NCBI GenBank assembly: GCA_002704345.1
Contig: PAGD01000025.1
Location: 6,203-19,392, forward strand
From: Rhodobiaceae bacterium
Lineage (GTDB): Bacteria; Pseudomonadota; Alphaproteobacteria; MED-G09
DNA: 13,190 bases
Direction: 5' to 3'
The position numbers and the translations under genes are program-made. Position 1 is the first letter of the stretch. Every line of letters starts with the position of its first letter. Below, piece by piece: positions 5,969-12,857 of this stretch. Under the pieces are notes generated by a model. That model searched no databases and was not told where the DNA came from. It was given only the letters and a program-made list of their open reading frames with translations.

Positions 5969-6658
5969 ATGATAAATAAAATACAATTGCTGTTAAGCGC
6001 TAATGACCCTCTGAATAAAGATAAAATTTCTGATTTAATTGCTGATGAATGGAATTCTATAAAGCAAAAATTATCAAATATAACTCATCGTCGAGCAGTT
6101 AGAGTAAAAGATGACCCAACTGCAATTGTTCCTCAAGACGGTCAACCAGATGAGCCTATAGAGCAGCCATCTTTTGATATAATGTTTGAAATTAGAGGAG
6201 AAGAAATATCTTACGATCATCTTACTGATTCTTTAGAAGGTTTCGGTGATAAATTAGAATCTTTGATAAATAAAAATTGTTCTGCAGTACTTTTAGGTAA
6301 AGAGTATATAATTGTTCCTGGAAGTGAGCCTCTTTTTCTTAATATGGTTTTAAGAAGACCTAACGAATGGTCGAGAGAAGATTGGCATAAACATTGGCTA
6401 GAACATCATGCAGCAGAAGTTTTAGAAAATGTCTCAGGATTGCAAGGCTATAGACAATTCCATGCTGATGAAAAAGCTTCAAAGAGAGCTGCTAAAAAAA
6501 TTGGTCTTGGAATTTACGATTATGAAGGTACGGCAGAAGGATATTATTCTGATATAGAAAAATTCTTAGAAACTTTATCAGATCCTGAAGTTTCAAAAGA
6601 CACTGGTTTTATTGATCACCGAAGATCAGTGATGTGGCTTTATAATATTTATGAGTAA
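5969..6658 (+). CDS. EthD domain protein, probably with two EthD-like modules
   Basis: A 229-residue cytoplasmic protein. The C-terminal half (about 120-220) has a clear EthD pattern (PF07110, dimeric alpha+beta barrel): FLNMVLRRPNEWSREDWHKHW, then LEHHAAEVLENVSGLQGY and RQFH. The N-terminal half (about 1-118) has the same order of strand, helix, strand (IQLLLSANDPLNKD; 'FDIMFEIRG'; 'LLGKEYIIVPG') and is probably a decayed second module, making an internally duplicated pseudo-dimer. That is my inference. EthD was first seen in ethyl tert-butyl ether degradation. Other members are cyclases or accessory proteins with aromatic or polyketide substrates. It has a good ribosome site (AGAGG, four bases before the ATG), lies 8 bases after the SDR, and its last 8 bases overlap the transporter start. 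Confidence 0.8.
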   Translation: MINKIQLLLSANDPLNKDKISDLIADEWNSIKQKLSNITHRRAVRVKDDPTAIVPQDGQPDEPIEQPSFDIMFEIRGEEISYDHLTDSLEGFGDKLESLINKNCSAVLLGKEYIIVPGSEPLFLNMVLRRPNEWSREDWHKHWLEHHAAEVLENVSGLQGYRQFHADEKASKRAAKKIGLGIYDYEGTAEGYYSDIEKFLETLSDPEVSKDTGFIDHRRSVMWLYNIYE

Positions 6659-7721
6659 AAATTGGATTAGAATTGCTAATATTTCAGGAGCTTATATGGC
6701 TCTTTTAATTGGCGGTGCTTTTGCCACAGGCCAAGAAGCAATGCAGTTTTTTGTTGCCTTTGGTTTTAAAGGCTTAATTGGATTAATAATTTGCGGACTA
6801 ATAATGGTCTACACTTGCTATTCACTTTTAAATGCCGGAAGAAATAATGATTTAAAAACTAATGAAGATGTATTTCGTTATTTTTGTGGTCATTGGCTAG
6901 GCGTTTTTATGACATGGTACACAATGATTATGATTATTGCTGTTTACGGAGTCATGCTTGGGGGTGTTGGCGCTACCTTAGAGCAAGCGTATAATATACC
7001 AAATATCATTGGATCAAGCTTTATGGCAATTTGTACAACTATTACATTACTGCTAGGCCTAAATAAAATCATAAAAATTCTTGGAATTATTGGACCTTTA
7101 ATCATCCTTTTTACCGTATCCTCAGCAATTATTAGTTTATTTAATGACTCATCGACTTTAAAGGCTGGAATTACTTTAGTAAGTAGCTTAGATATTTTAA
7201 AGGCTTCAGATAATTGGTTTTTTTCTGCAATTTTATACTCTGTGTTTTCTCTTCCTGGCTTATATGGTTTTTTACCACTAGTTGGATCAACAACTAAGAG
7301 TGGATTTGAAGTCAAAACTATTTCACTTTTTGGTCCTTTGTTATTCACCGCTGTAATGGCAATAGTTGTTTTAGCTCTCTTGGGAAGCATCAAATCTGTA
7401 TATAATACCGAGGTTCCAATTCTTGTTTTAGCTACTAATGTTTTTCCGATTTATGGATCTATATTTGCATTTGTTATATTTCTTGGCATTTATTCAACCG
7501 TTACACCTTTGATTTGGACAGTATGCAGAAGATTTTTTGATGAATATACAATGAATTTTAATTTATTAGCTATCCTCTTAACCTCAATTTGTTTATTTGG
7601 AGGTAATTTATTACCTTTTGGAAAACTTATAAATATAATTTATCCTTCAATAGGATATATAGGCTTAATGCTATTTATCAGTTTGGTTTTTAAAGATTTA
7701 AAATTTCAAAAAGCTAAATAA
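6651..7721 (+). CDS. YkvI-type membrane transporter (LeuT-fold relative)
   Basis: A 356-residue membrane protein with about ten spans (roughly 11-27, 40-60, 85-108, 117-136, 142-164, 188-210, 225-246, 258-284, 305-325, 328-347). It resembles the YkvI family (COG3949), distantly related to amino-acid/cation symporters of the LeuT fold. The first span carries GGAFATGQE (21-29), a broken glycine-rich helix in the place where LeuT-fold transporters bind substrate and sodium. Residues 201-212 (LPGLYGFLPLVG) form a second glycine/proline break. The family has no proven substrate. The start overlaps the EthD stop by 8 bases without its own ribosome site, implying translational coupling and a shared role with the two enzymes. 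Confidence 0.82.
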   Translation: MSKNWIRIANISGAYMALLIGGAFATGQEAMQFFVAFGFKGLIGLIICGLIMVYTCYSLLNAGRNNDLKTNEDVFRYFCGHWLGVFMTWYTMIMIIAVYGVMLGGVGATLEQAYNIPNIIGSSFMAICTTITLLLGLNKIIKILGIIGPLIILFTVSSAIISLFNDSSTLKAGITLVSSLDILKASDNWFFSAILYSVFSLPGLYGFLPLVGSTTKSGFEVKTISLFGPLLFTAVMAIVVLALLGSIKSVYNTEVPILVLATNVFPIYGSIFAFVIFLGIYSTVTPLIWTVCRRFFDEYTMNFNLLAILLTSICLFGGNLLPFGKLINIIYPSIGYIGLMLFISLVFKDLKFQKAK

Positions 7722-7722
7722 T

Positions 7723-7750
7723 TTTATCCAATGGATAAAGAGGTCTTTAT
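7723..7750. terminator. Two overlapping inverted repeats between convergent genes; possible weak terminator
   Basis: TTTATCC-AAT-GGATAAA (7723-7739) can fold as a 7-bp stem with a 3-base loop. ATAAAG-AGGT-CTTTAT (7736-7751) can fold as a 6-bp stem using part of the same bases, so the two exclude each other. The site lies between the ends of the YkvI-type gene and the PQQ-cytochrome gene. Neither stem is GC-rich or followed by a clean T run, so termination is only a guess. Confidence 0.25.
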
Positions 7751-7760
7751 AAAATAATTC

Positions 7761-9344
7761 TTATTTAACTTTTTCAATCTTAGTTAAGAATTTGCCTACT
7801 AAAATAGCATCTTCATAACTTAAGGGCTCGGCAACCATTTTAGTGCCTGGAAAAATTCCATTTGGATTAGTTAAAAAAGCAGTAATTGATCTAGAATCCC
7901 ATATAACACTTGTTCGACTGTCTGAAGTCATGGCGACTGAATATGAATAATTCGTTAAAGATCCTGATCTTCTTCCTGCAATAGACTCTAGATGGGGACC
8001 AATATTATTTCCGTCTATAGCTTTTAAATTATGACAGCTAAGACACTTTTGATTATATAATAATTCAGCTTTTTTTGGATCATAAGGAGCTCTAAAAGCA
8101 ATCATTGTTTCTTCATTCTGCATAACACCATGTAGCTTAAGTCTTTCAGCAGCACTAGAATTTTCAGGAATTTTAAAAGGTACGGAGATATTTTCTTGAT
8201 CTTTTTTTGTTGGGTTTCCAGGTCTTAACCTTATTATTTTTCCATTTGAAGAGTCTGTAGAAGCATATATATAACCATCAGGACCAGTTTCAATAGATCG
8301 AATTCTTTCATTAAGATTAGGAAGCAAATTTTCTTGCTGTATTATTTTCTTATTTTTTATTCTTAAACGTATAATAGTTTGCTCGCCAAGTACCCCTAGA
8401 AAAAAATCTCCATGCCAATTAGAAAAAACATCTTTATCATAATATGTAAGGCCAAAAGGAGATATTGAAGGACTCCAAGATATTACTGGATCAACGAATC
8501 CAGAGGCGTTTTGTACTTCTGATAGAGCTTTACCTGAGTAATCAAAGCCCCAGCTCACAAGAGGAAATCCATGGTTCCCCCCTGGTTGAATAATATTTAA
8601 TTCATCTCCTCCTTTTGGACCCATATCAACAGCCCACAATTGACCCTTACCATCTAAAGTTAGGCCACCAACAGATCTTAAGCCCAGAGCCCATAATCCA
8701 TCTTTAGAATTAGGGTTGTTAAGTTTAATTAAATTATCTTTTGGTATGGATCCATCACTATTTATTCGAATAATTTTACCTATATCTCCATCAAGTCTTT
8801 GAACCATATTATATGCATGCTGACCACTTGAGCCGACTGCAAAAATAAGAGATTTATCTTTTAGAAATAAAAGCTTTGTAATATTTGGTCCTCCTGTTGG
8901 AGCTGCAGGAGAAGTATTATATATTTCCTCTCCATCCACTAAAGAGTTATTTTCAAGCCTGGCTCTATAAACAACTCCAGTTCGATTGGTTGTATTTCCC
9001 TTGGTATAAGACAAATAAACTAGTGAATTTTCTTTAAAATCTGGATCAATTTTAATATCTAATAATCCATCAAATGGACTTGAAGAAATAACATTTGGAA
9101 CATTCTTTATTTCATTTATAACTTTACCATTTCGGACCAGTTTAAGTTTTCCAAGTCTCTCTGTAACCAACATATCTCCGTTTGGTAGCCAAGAAAATGA
9201 CCAAGGAAAATCCAAACCCCTAACATAATCCTCTACCCAAAAAACCCCTTCAAATGGCTTTATGGTACTTTTTTCATTTTCATTATCTCCGCAGCCAGAG
9301 ATTACTAATGATAGAAGGATTAAAATTAGTTTTAATTTATTCAT
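7761..9344 (-). CDS. PQQ-dependent sugar dehydrogenase-type lipoprotein with C-terminal cytochrome c
   Basis: A 527-residue exported protein. It begins with a lipoprotein signal whose lipobox is ISGC (Cys18), so it is a periplasm-facing lipoprotein. Residues about 35-375 form a GSDH/aldose-sugar-dehydrogenase propeller: DFPWSFSWLPNGDMLVTER (45-63), DGLLDIKIDPDF, NMVQRLDGDIGKIIRINSDG, GPKGGDELN (242-250) and GGNHGFPLVSWGFDYSG. A C-terminal class I cytochrome c follows, with haem motif CLSCH (434-438) and probable Met503 axial ligand in PGTKM. Fusion would let electrons pass from the propeller to haem and on to respiration. By my alignment the position of the catalytic His of soluble glucose dehydrogenase (DHQSGRL) is GGPNITKLL with Pro153, while Arg223 (GLRS) is kept. 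Substrate and PQQ use are therefore uncertain. Confidence 0.85.
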   Translation of the reverse strand: MNKLKLILILLSLVISGCGDNENEKSTIKPFEGVFWVEDYVRGLDFPWSFSWLPNGDMLVTERLGKLKLVRNGKVINEIKNVPNVISSSPFDGLLDIKIDPDFKENSLVYLSYTKGNTTNRTGVVYRARLENNSLVDGEEIYNTSPAAPTGGPNITKLLFLKDKSLIFAVGSSGQHAYNMVQRLDGDIGKIIRINSDGSIPKDNLIKLNNPNSKDGLWALGLRSVGGLTLDGKGQLWAVDMGPKGGDELNIIQPGGNHGFPLVSWGFDYSGKALSEVQNASGFVDPVISWSPSISPFGLTYYDKDVFSNWHGDFFLGVLGEQTIIRLRIKNKKIIQQENLLPNLNERIRSIETGPDGYIYASTDSSNGKIIRLRPGNPTKKDQENISVPFKIPENSSAAERLKLHGVMQNEETMIAFRAPYDPKKAELLYNQKCLSCHNLKAIDGNNIGPHLESIAGRRSGSLTNYSYSVAMTSDSRTSVIWDSRSITAFLTNPNGIFPGTKMVAEPLSYEDAILVGKFLTKIEKVK

Positions 9345-9372
9345 TTTACTAAATTAATTTAACTGATACTTT

Positions 9373-9402
9373 TTGTCTCTATTAATTTTAATTACATAGT
9401 AT
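9373..9402 (+). promoter_or_regulatory. Candidate promoter of the 9439 gene
   Basis: TTGTCT (9373-9378), an 18-base spacer and TAGTAT (9397-9402) lie in the 94-base divergent region, 36 bases before the ATG. Supported by eye only; the region is AT-rich. Confidence 0.3.
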
Positions 9403-9438
9403 AAAAATAATCGTTACCTAACAAAAGAAAGTTAATTT

Positions 9439-10023
9439 ATGAACTCAAAAGATTTATCTAAATATTTAATTGATAGCCTTTTTTTAAAGTTTATTAGTGC
9501 TTTTAAAACATATCATTGGACTCAGGATTTATACGATCTTCACTTTTTAAAGAAAAATTGCTCTAATCAATTAAAAGAGGAGTTAAAGTTAAATAGCATA
9601 ACCTCTAATATACTTGAGCTTTATTATAAGTCATTTGAAGAATCTATATCTACAGTTCCAAAAAATAAAAATCCTAAGAAATTTTTACTTTTAACTGAAA
9701 GCCTCGTTTTTTTATCACAAAAACACGACAGGGTGATTACTGATATCGGAAAGGATAGTATTGAGGCAAGTCAAATATTGAATGAGTATTTAGATAATAG
9801 GTTAAAACTTAAAATTGAATTAGAAAAAGATTTTCCTAGTCTTACAAAAGAAGATATTGAAAAAAAAATTAATTCCTACCAAAATTCAATTTGGGATTTT
9901 TTTAATAAAACAATGGTTATCTATTTAGAGTACGAAAATGAAGCTCTTATAGTTTGGAAAGAAAACGATCAACAGTCAATATTTATAAAATCAGAAGCAC
10001 CAAAAAAAGATGAAATTAATTAA
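9439..10023 (+). CDS. Unrecognised helical cytoplasmic protein
   Basis: A 194-residue protein without signal peptide or membrane span, rich in Lys, Glu and Leu, and predicted by eye to be nearly all helical. The N-terminal part, FLKFISAFKTYHWTQDLYDLHF (near residues 15-36), has a His-Trp (26-27) and a second His (35). This recalls the first helix of Dps/ferritin-like four-helix proteins ('K.yHW....f..lH'), but the acidic iron ligands of Dps are not evident and the rest does not follow the family. I therefore do not assign it. The ribosome site is weak (AAAGAAAG). It is divergent from the PQQ-cytochrome gene and converges on the SnoaL-like gene, sharing the 8 bases TTAATTAA with it. The length and codon pattern look like a genuine gene. 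Confidence 0.75.
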   Translation: MNSKDLSKYLIDSLFLKFISAFKTYHWTQDLYDLHFLKKNCSNQLKEELKLNSITSNILELYYKSFEESISTVPKNKNPKKFLLLTESLVFLSQKHDRVITDIGKDSIEASQILNEYLDNRLKLKIELEKDFPSLTKEDIEKKINSYQNSIWDFFNKTMVIYLEYENEALIVWKENDQQSIFIKSEAPKKDEIN

Positions 10024-10444
10024 TTTGCTCCCAAGTGTGAACTAAACACTTCCAAGAACCATCTTCTTGTTTTCTTAAGACATCCAAATATTTACCCTCA
10101 GAGACGTTATCCTGAATTGCCCCCTCTGAAGCAATTGAAGATGCTCCATCTTTAAAGGTAAGATTAACAGTTAGGTGTGAATGAATTATGGCTATATCGC
10201 CAAATATCTCAAATTCTTTAGGGCTATTATTCGTAACAGTATAAGTAGCTGATTCAAAAACTGGACCAAGAAATTTCCGATAATTTTCTTTGCCTTTTAT
10301 GACAACACCGCCAGGGGGCATTAGTGTAATATTTTCATCTAAGCCATCAACATAGCCATCCAAATTACTAGTTTCTACTGCAGCATCCCACTGAGCAAAA
10401 AGTTCTTCAATTTTAGCAATTTCTATTTCATTATTATCACTCAT
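10016..10444 (-). CDS. SnoaL/DUF4440-like NTF2-fold protein
   Basis: A 142-residue NTF2-like protein. The opening helix KIEELFAQWDAAVETSNLDGYVDGLDENITLMPPGG is the standard start of DUF4440/SnoaL-type proteins ('i..l...w..A...gD.da...l.a.D....pg'), followed by KGKENYRKFL and a series of strands ending SWKCLVHTWEQIN. The NTF2 cone binds small hydrophobic ligands and can act as an isomerase, cyclase or dehydratase; most family members have no known role. There is a good ribosome site (GAGGT five bases before the ATG). It is the last gene of the leftward carotenoid-oxygenase operon, 16 bases after the nitroreductase. The C-terminal TWEQ replaces the usual 'd.wn' end. Confidence 0.85.
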   Translation of the reverse strand: MSDNNEIEIAKIEELFAQWDAAVETSNLDGYVDGLDENITLMPPGGVVIKGKENYRKFLGPVFESATYTVTNNSPKEFEIFGDIAIIHSHLTVNLTFKDGASSIASEGAIQDNVSEGKYLDVLRKQEDGSWKCLVHTWEQIN

Positions 10445-10460
10445 TGTAACCTCGTTTTAA

Positions 10461-11018
10461 TTAATCCCAGTTTATAACAAAATCATTTGTATTAGATTTT
10501 ATGGGTAAAGTCATTTTTTTTTCAGGTGTCCCAATGTACAAATACCCAATAACAATATCATTATCATCCAAACCATATGACTTTGAAATTTCTTTATTAA
10601 AGGATATCAAACCAGTTCTCCAAATCCCTGAATACCCCATTGAATGAGCTGCTATCAACATATTTTGAGCTGCTGCTCCAGCAGATAATATTTGCTCAAT
10701 CTCGGGAACTATATGATGCTCCTTAATAGAAGAAACAACAACTATTATTAAAGGAGCTCTATAGGGAGCATTAAGAATCTTCTCTTCACTTTCTTGTGCT
10801 TTTTTAGCATCAATCTTCTTAAGAGCACTTAAGGAGGCTCTAGCTAATTTTTCTCGTCCCTCACCAGAAACTTTAATAAACTTCCAAGGTTTTAAAGATG
10901 CATGGTCAGGGGCCCTTAATGCGGTTTGAAAAATTAACTCTAACTCTTCTTTGGACGGTGATGGCTCATTCAATCTTGGTGATGATTTTCTAGTTAATAA
11001 TGTTTCAATTGTATCCAT
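10461..11018 (-). CDS. ydjA: YdjA-like FMN nitroreductase
   Basis: A 185-residue member of the nitroreductase superfamily, close in length and sequence pattern to E. coli YdjA (183 residues). Visible FMN-site features are the N-terminal LLTRKSSPRLNEPSP (7-21; the usual 'RRS..rl.eP.P'), RAPDHASLKPWKF (35-47), NAPYRAPLIIVVV (83-95), AGAAAQNMLIAAHSMGYSGIW (113-133) and RTGLISF, then IGYLYIGTP. These are small dimeric NAD(P)H-dependent flavoenzymes that reduce nitroaromatics, quinones or unsaturated compounds; the natural YdjA substrate is not established. No Shine-Dalgarno site is visible in front of ATG11018. It lies 17 bases after the NDUFS4-like gene and 16 before the SnoaL-like gene, so the three are co-transcribed. 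The gene symbol indicates family, not proven orthology. Confidence 0.92.
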   Translation of the reverse strand: MDTIETLLTRKSSPRLNEPSPSKEELELIFQTALRAPDHASLKPWKFIKVSGEGREKLARASLSALKKIDAKKAQESEEKILNAPYRAPLIIVVVSSIKEHHIVPEIEQILSAGAAAQNMLIAAHSMGYSGIWRTGLISFNKEISKSYGLDDNDIVIGYLYIGTPEKKMTLPIKSNTNDFVINWD

Positions 11019-11035
11019 ATGAAAAAACTCAAAAA

Positions 11036-11341
11036 TTAATGTGTCCAGGGAGTTTTTTTGTCATAAGAAAAATTATCAGAATACGATTTAGGTTTAATTT
11101 TATGTTTTTTTGGTTCTTTAACGGTGTAATCAATAGAGTTCTTTTTAGCATAAGAAATTGCAAGCTCTTTAGTGCTAAACTTCATTTTGACTTGATTTTG
11201 AGTATCACTTGATGAAGTCCAATTCATCAAAGGTTCAATTTCAGTCCTAGATACTCTTTTAAACTCTAAAATCCACTTTTCAGATTTTTTAGTTCCAGAC
11301 TGAGTAACAGATTTTGATGGTTTATAAATTAATGCTTTCAT
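11036..11341 (-). CDS. NDUFS4-like accessory protein (ETC complex I subunit conserved region)
   Basis: A 101-residue protein matching the NDUFS4/18-kDa (AQDQ) subunit family (PF04800) over its full length. It has ALIYKPSKSVTQSGTKKSEKW (3-23; 'IY.P.k.a.QSG...t..W'), PLMNWTSSSDTQNQV (37-51; 'plmGW..s.Dt..qv'), STKELAISYAKK (56-67), DYTVKEP and the terminal YSDNFSYDKKTPWTH (87-101; 'y.dNF......WTH'). In mitochondria and alphaproteobacteria this subunit helps assemble and stabilise the NADH-binding module of complex I. Here it sits in a tight operon: its start is 2 bases after the carotenoid oxygenase stop, and 17 bases later the nitroreductase begins. No nuo gene is in view. The family call is strong; the partner is unknown. 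Confidence 0.85.
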   Translation of the reverse strand: MKALIYKPSKSVTQSGTKKSEKWILEFKRVSRTEIEPLMNWTSSSDTQNQVKMKFSTKELAISYAKKNSIDYTVKEPKKHKIKPKSYSDNFSYDKKTPWTH

Positions 11342-11343
11342 TT

Positions 11344-12774
11344 TTAATTAGATAGCCAGCTGCCATGCGCTCCAAATGGTACTCTTTGAGGTAAAATAAC
11401 TTCGCCAATAGGTTTTTTATCAAAATTTTCTGTATCTACAATAATTAATTTTGATTTATCAATATTTGCATCATAAACAATTGCCATTATCCAACCTTTG
11501 TCCTCTGATAGGTCTTTATTTTTTGGAACAAAAATAGGCTCTCCGCCAAATACATTCTCACCTAAGTCATGGTCTAGTCGTTTATTATTTTCTAAATCAA
11601 ATTTATACAGATATTGATCAAATGTTAACGAATCTGCTTTTTCATTAAGAGCCATAGCATAGCCATTCTTTGCCTTAAGTCCGACAAGTCTGTCATCAAC
11701 CCTAGCAAAATCACAAGGCCTATCATCGATCTGTTCTTCAAGACAGCTTCCTGATGTTAAGTTGATAGTCCACTTCCAGAGTTTACCAGTAGTGTCTTCT
11801 CCACCATAAATTTCATCCATACCACCAACCATTGCCTTGTTTTGTCGGCAAACATGAAGAATAATACTATCCCCTTCTTCATAAGCATTCATTGGATGAA
11901 AAACAAAACATGGATTAATTTCTATCCATTTTATATCAGAATTTGAACCATTTCTGGGCATAACTCCTAATCTTGCGCCACACTCTGGTTTAAAACCAAA
12001 AGGATCAGATCCGTTAACCGCCTCATCAATATCAAATACTAGCGGTAAGTCCATAAAAATTACATAATTTCGAGTTATATTCCAATCATGCATCATAACT
12101 GGTCTTGGAATATCTATTTCCTCTGATTGAACTAGCACACCTTCCTTTGAAACTCTATGATATGTTAAGTATGGTTTTTTCATCATCTGATATCCAAAAA
12201 ACAACAGCTCCCCTGTTTCCGGACAAATCCTCGGATGAGCTGTCATAGGGCCATTGAGTTTACCGTTAAAGTCATAAGAGTCGATAGTATCTAAATTCTC
12301 ATCGACTGACCATGGAAGGTGGGCCTCTTCAAGAGTTAAAATTTTACCAGCATGTCGAATTACATGAGTATTTGCTGGTGAAGCCTTTAAGTCAAAAGAG
12401 CTTTCCATCATACCCATATCATTTTCATAATAAGGCGTCCTTACATACTTGTTCATATACGAAGCTTTGCCATTTTCAATATTTACACCATGAAGCATTC
12501 CGTTGCCAAAAAACCAATGATCGCTATAACCTGATACTGGATTCATTCCATTTCTTAGGTACATCCCGTTTATTTCACTAGGAATTTCTCCGTTAATCTC
12601 AAGGTCTTTTACAACAATCTCGTCTTTAACAGGCGCCCAATTACCTTTTAAATGCCAAGGTGTTTCTTTATTAGATATACTTTTATTATTTTGAGGAATT
12701 GCCCTCATAATTCTATTAAGTACAGGTTTTGGTAATTTGAAAAGTAATTTAGTAGCTGCAGCTTGAATACTCAT
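11344..12774 (-). CDS. Carotenoid cleavage oxygenase (RPE65/CCD family)
   Basis: A 476-residue member of the carotenoid oxygenase family (PF03055), non-haem Fe(II) enzymes that split a double bond of carotenoids, apocarotenoids or stilbenes with O2. The four His iron ligands are all visible: TAHPR (His180), MMHDW (His229), VFHPMNAYE (His293) and FGAHG (His470). The second-shell acids are also in place (LTLEEAHLPW at 147-155, AYEEGD and GGEPIFVP). The N-terminal MYLRNGMNP (71-79) and HWFFGNGMLHGV (86-97) are family hallmarks. Cytoplasmic, possibly membrane-associated through its N-terminal helix. It has GAGGT five bases before the ATG and is the first gene of the operon with NDUFS4-like, nitroreductase and SnoaL-like genes. 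It is not the Blh-type beta-carotene dioxygenase; the substrate is unknown. Confidence 0.93.
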   Translation of the reverse strand: MSIQAAATKLLFKLPKPVLNRIMRAIPQNNKSISNKETPWHLKGNWAPVKDEIVVKDLEINGEIPSEINGMYLRNGMNPVSGYSDHWFFGNGMLHGVNIENGKASYMNKYVRTPYYENDMGMMESSFDLKASPANTHVIRHAGKILTLEEAHLPWSVDENLDTIDSYDFNGKLNGPMTAHPRICPETGELLFFGYQMMKKPYLTYHRVSKEGVLVQSEEIDIPRPVMMHDWNITRNYVIFMDLPLVFDIDEAVNGSDPFGFKPECGARLGVMPRNGSNSDIKWIEINPCFVFHPMNAYEEGDSIILHVCRQNKAMVGGMDEIYGGEDTTGKLWKWTINLTSGSCLEEQIDDRPCDFARVDDRLVGLKAKNGYAMALNEKADSLTFDQYLYKFDLENNKRLDHDLGENVFGGEPIFVPKNKDLSEDKGWIMAIVYDANIDKSKLIIVDTENFDKKPIGEVILPQRVPFGAHGSWLSN

Positions 12775-12811
12775 TTTAACCTCAATGATTTTTATTGTTG
12801 TTATATTTTAA

Positions 12812-12817
12812 ATTATA
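12812..12817 (-). promoter_or_regulatory. Candidate -10 box for the carotenoid oxygenase operon
   Basis: On the minus strand the consensus TATAAT lies 37 bases before the start codon, in the 83-base divergent region shared with the 12858 gene. No good -35 is found at 16-18 bases upstream, so confidence is low. I could not place a convincing promoter for the rightward gene. Confidence 0.25.
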
Positions 12818-12857
12818 GTTTCAAATATAAACATATTTATAACTTTGGGGAAATTAA

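Noticed and set aside
6944..7393. 149-codon minus-strand frame inside the YkvI-type gene
   Set aside because: Long but antisense to a clear ten-span protein; the sequence lacks domain features and mirrors membrane codons.
11000..11212. 70-codon plus-strand frame opposite the NDUFS4-like gene
   Set aside because: Antisense to a full-length PF04800 match; no ribosome site.
12312..12581. 89-codon plus-strand frame inside the carotenoid oxygenase gene
   Set aside because: Antisense to a region carrying conserved oxygenase motifs.
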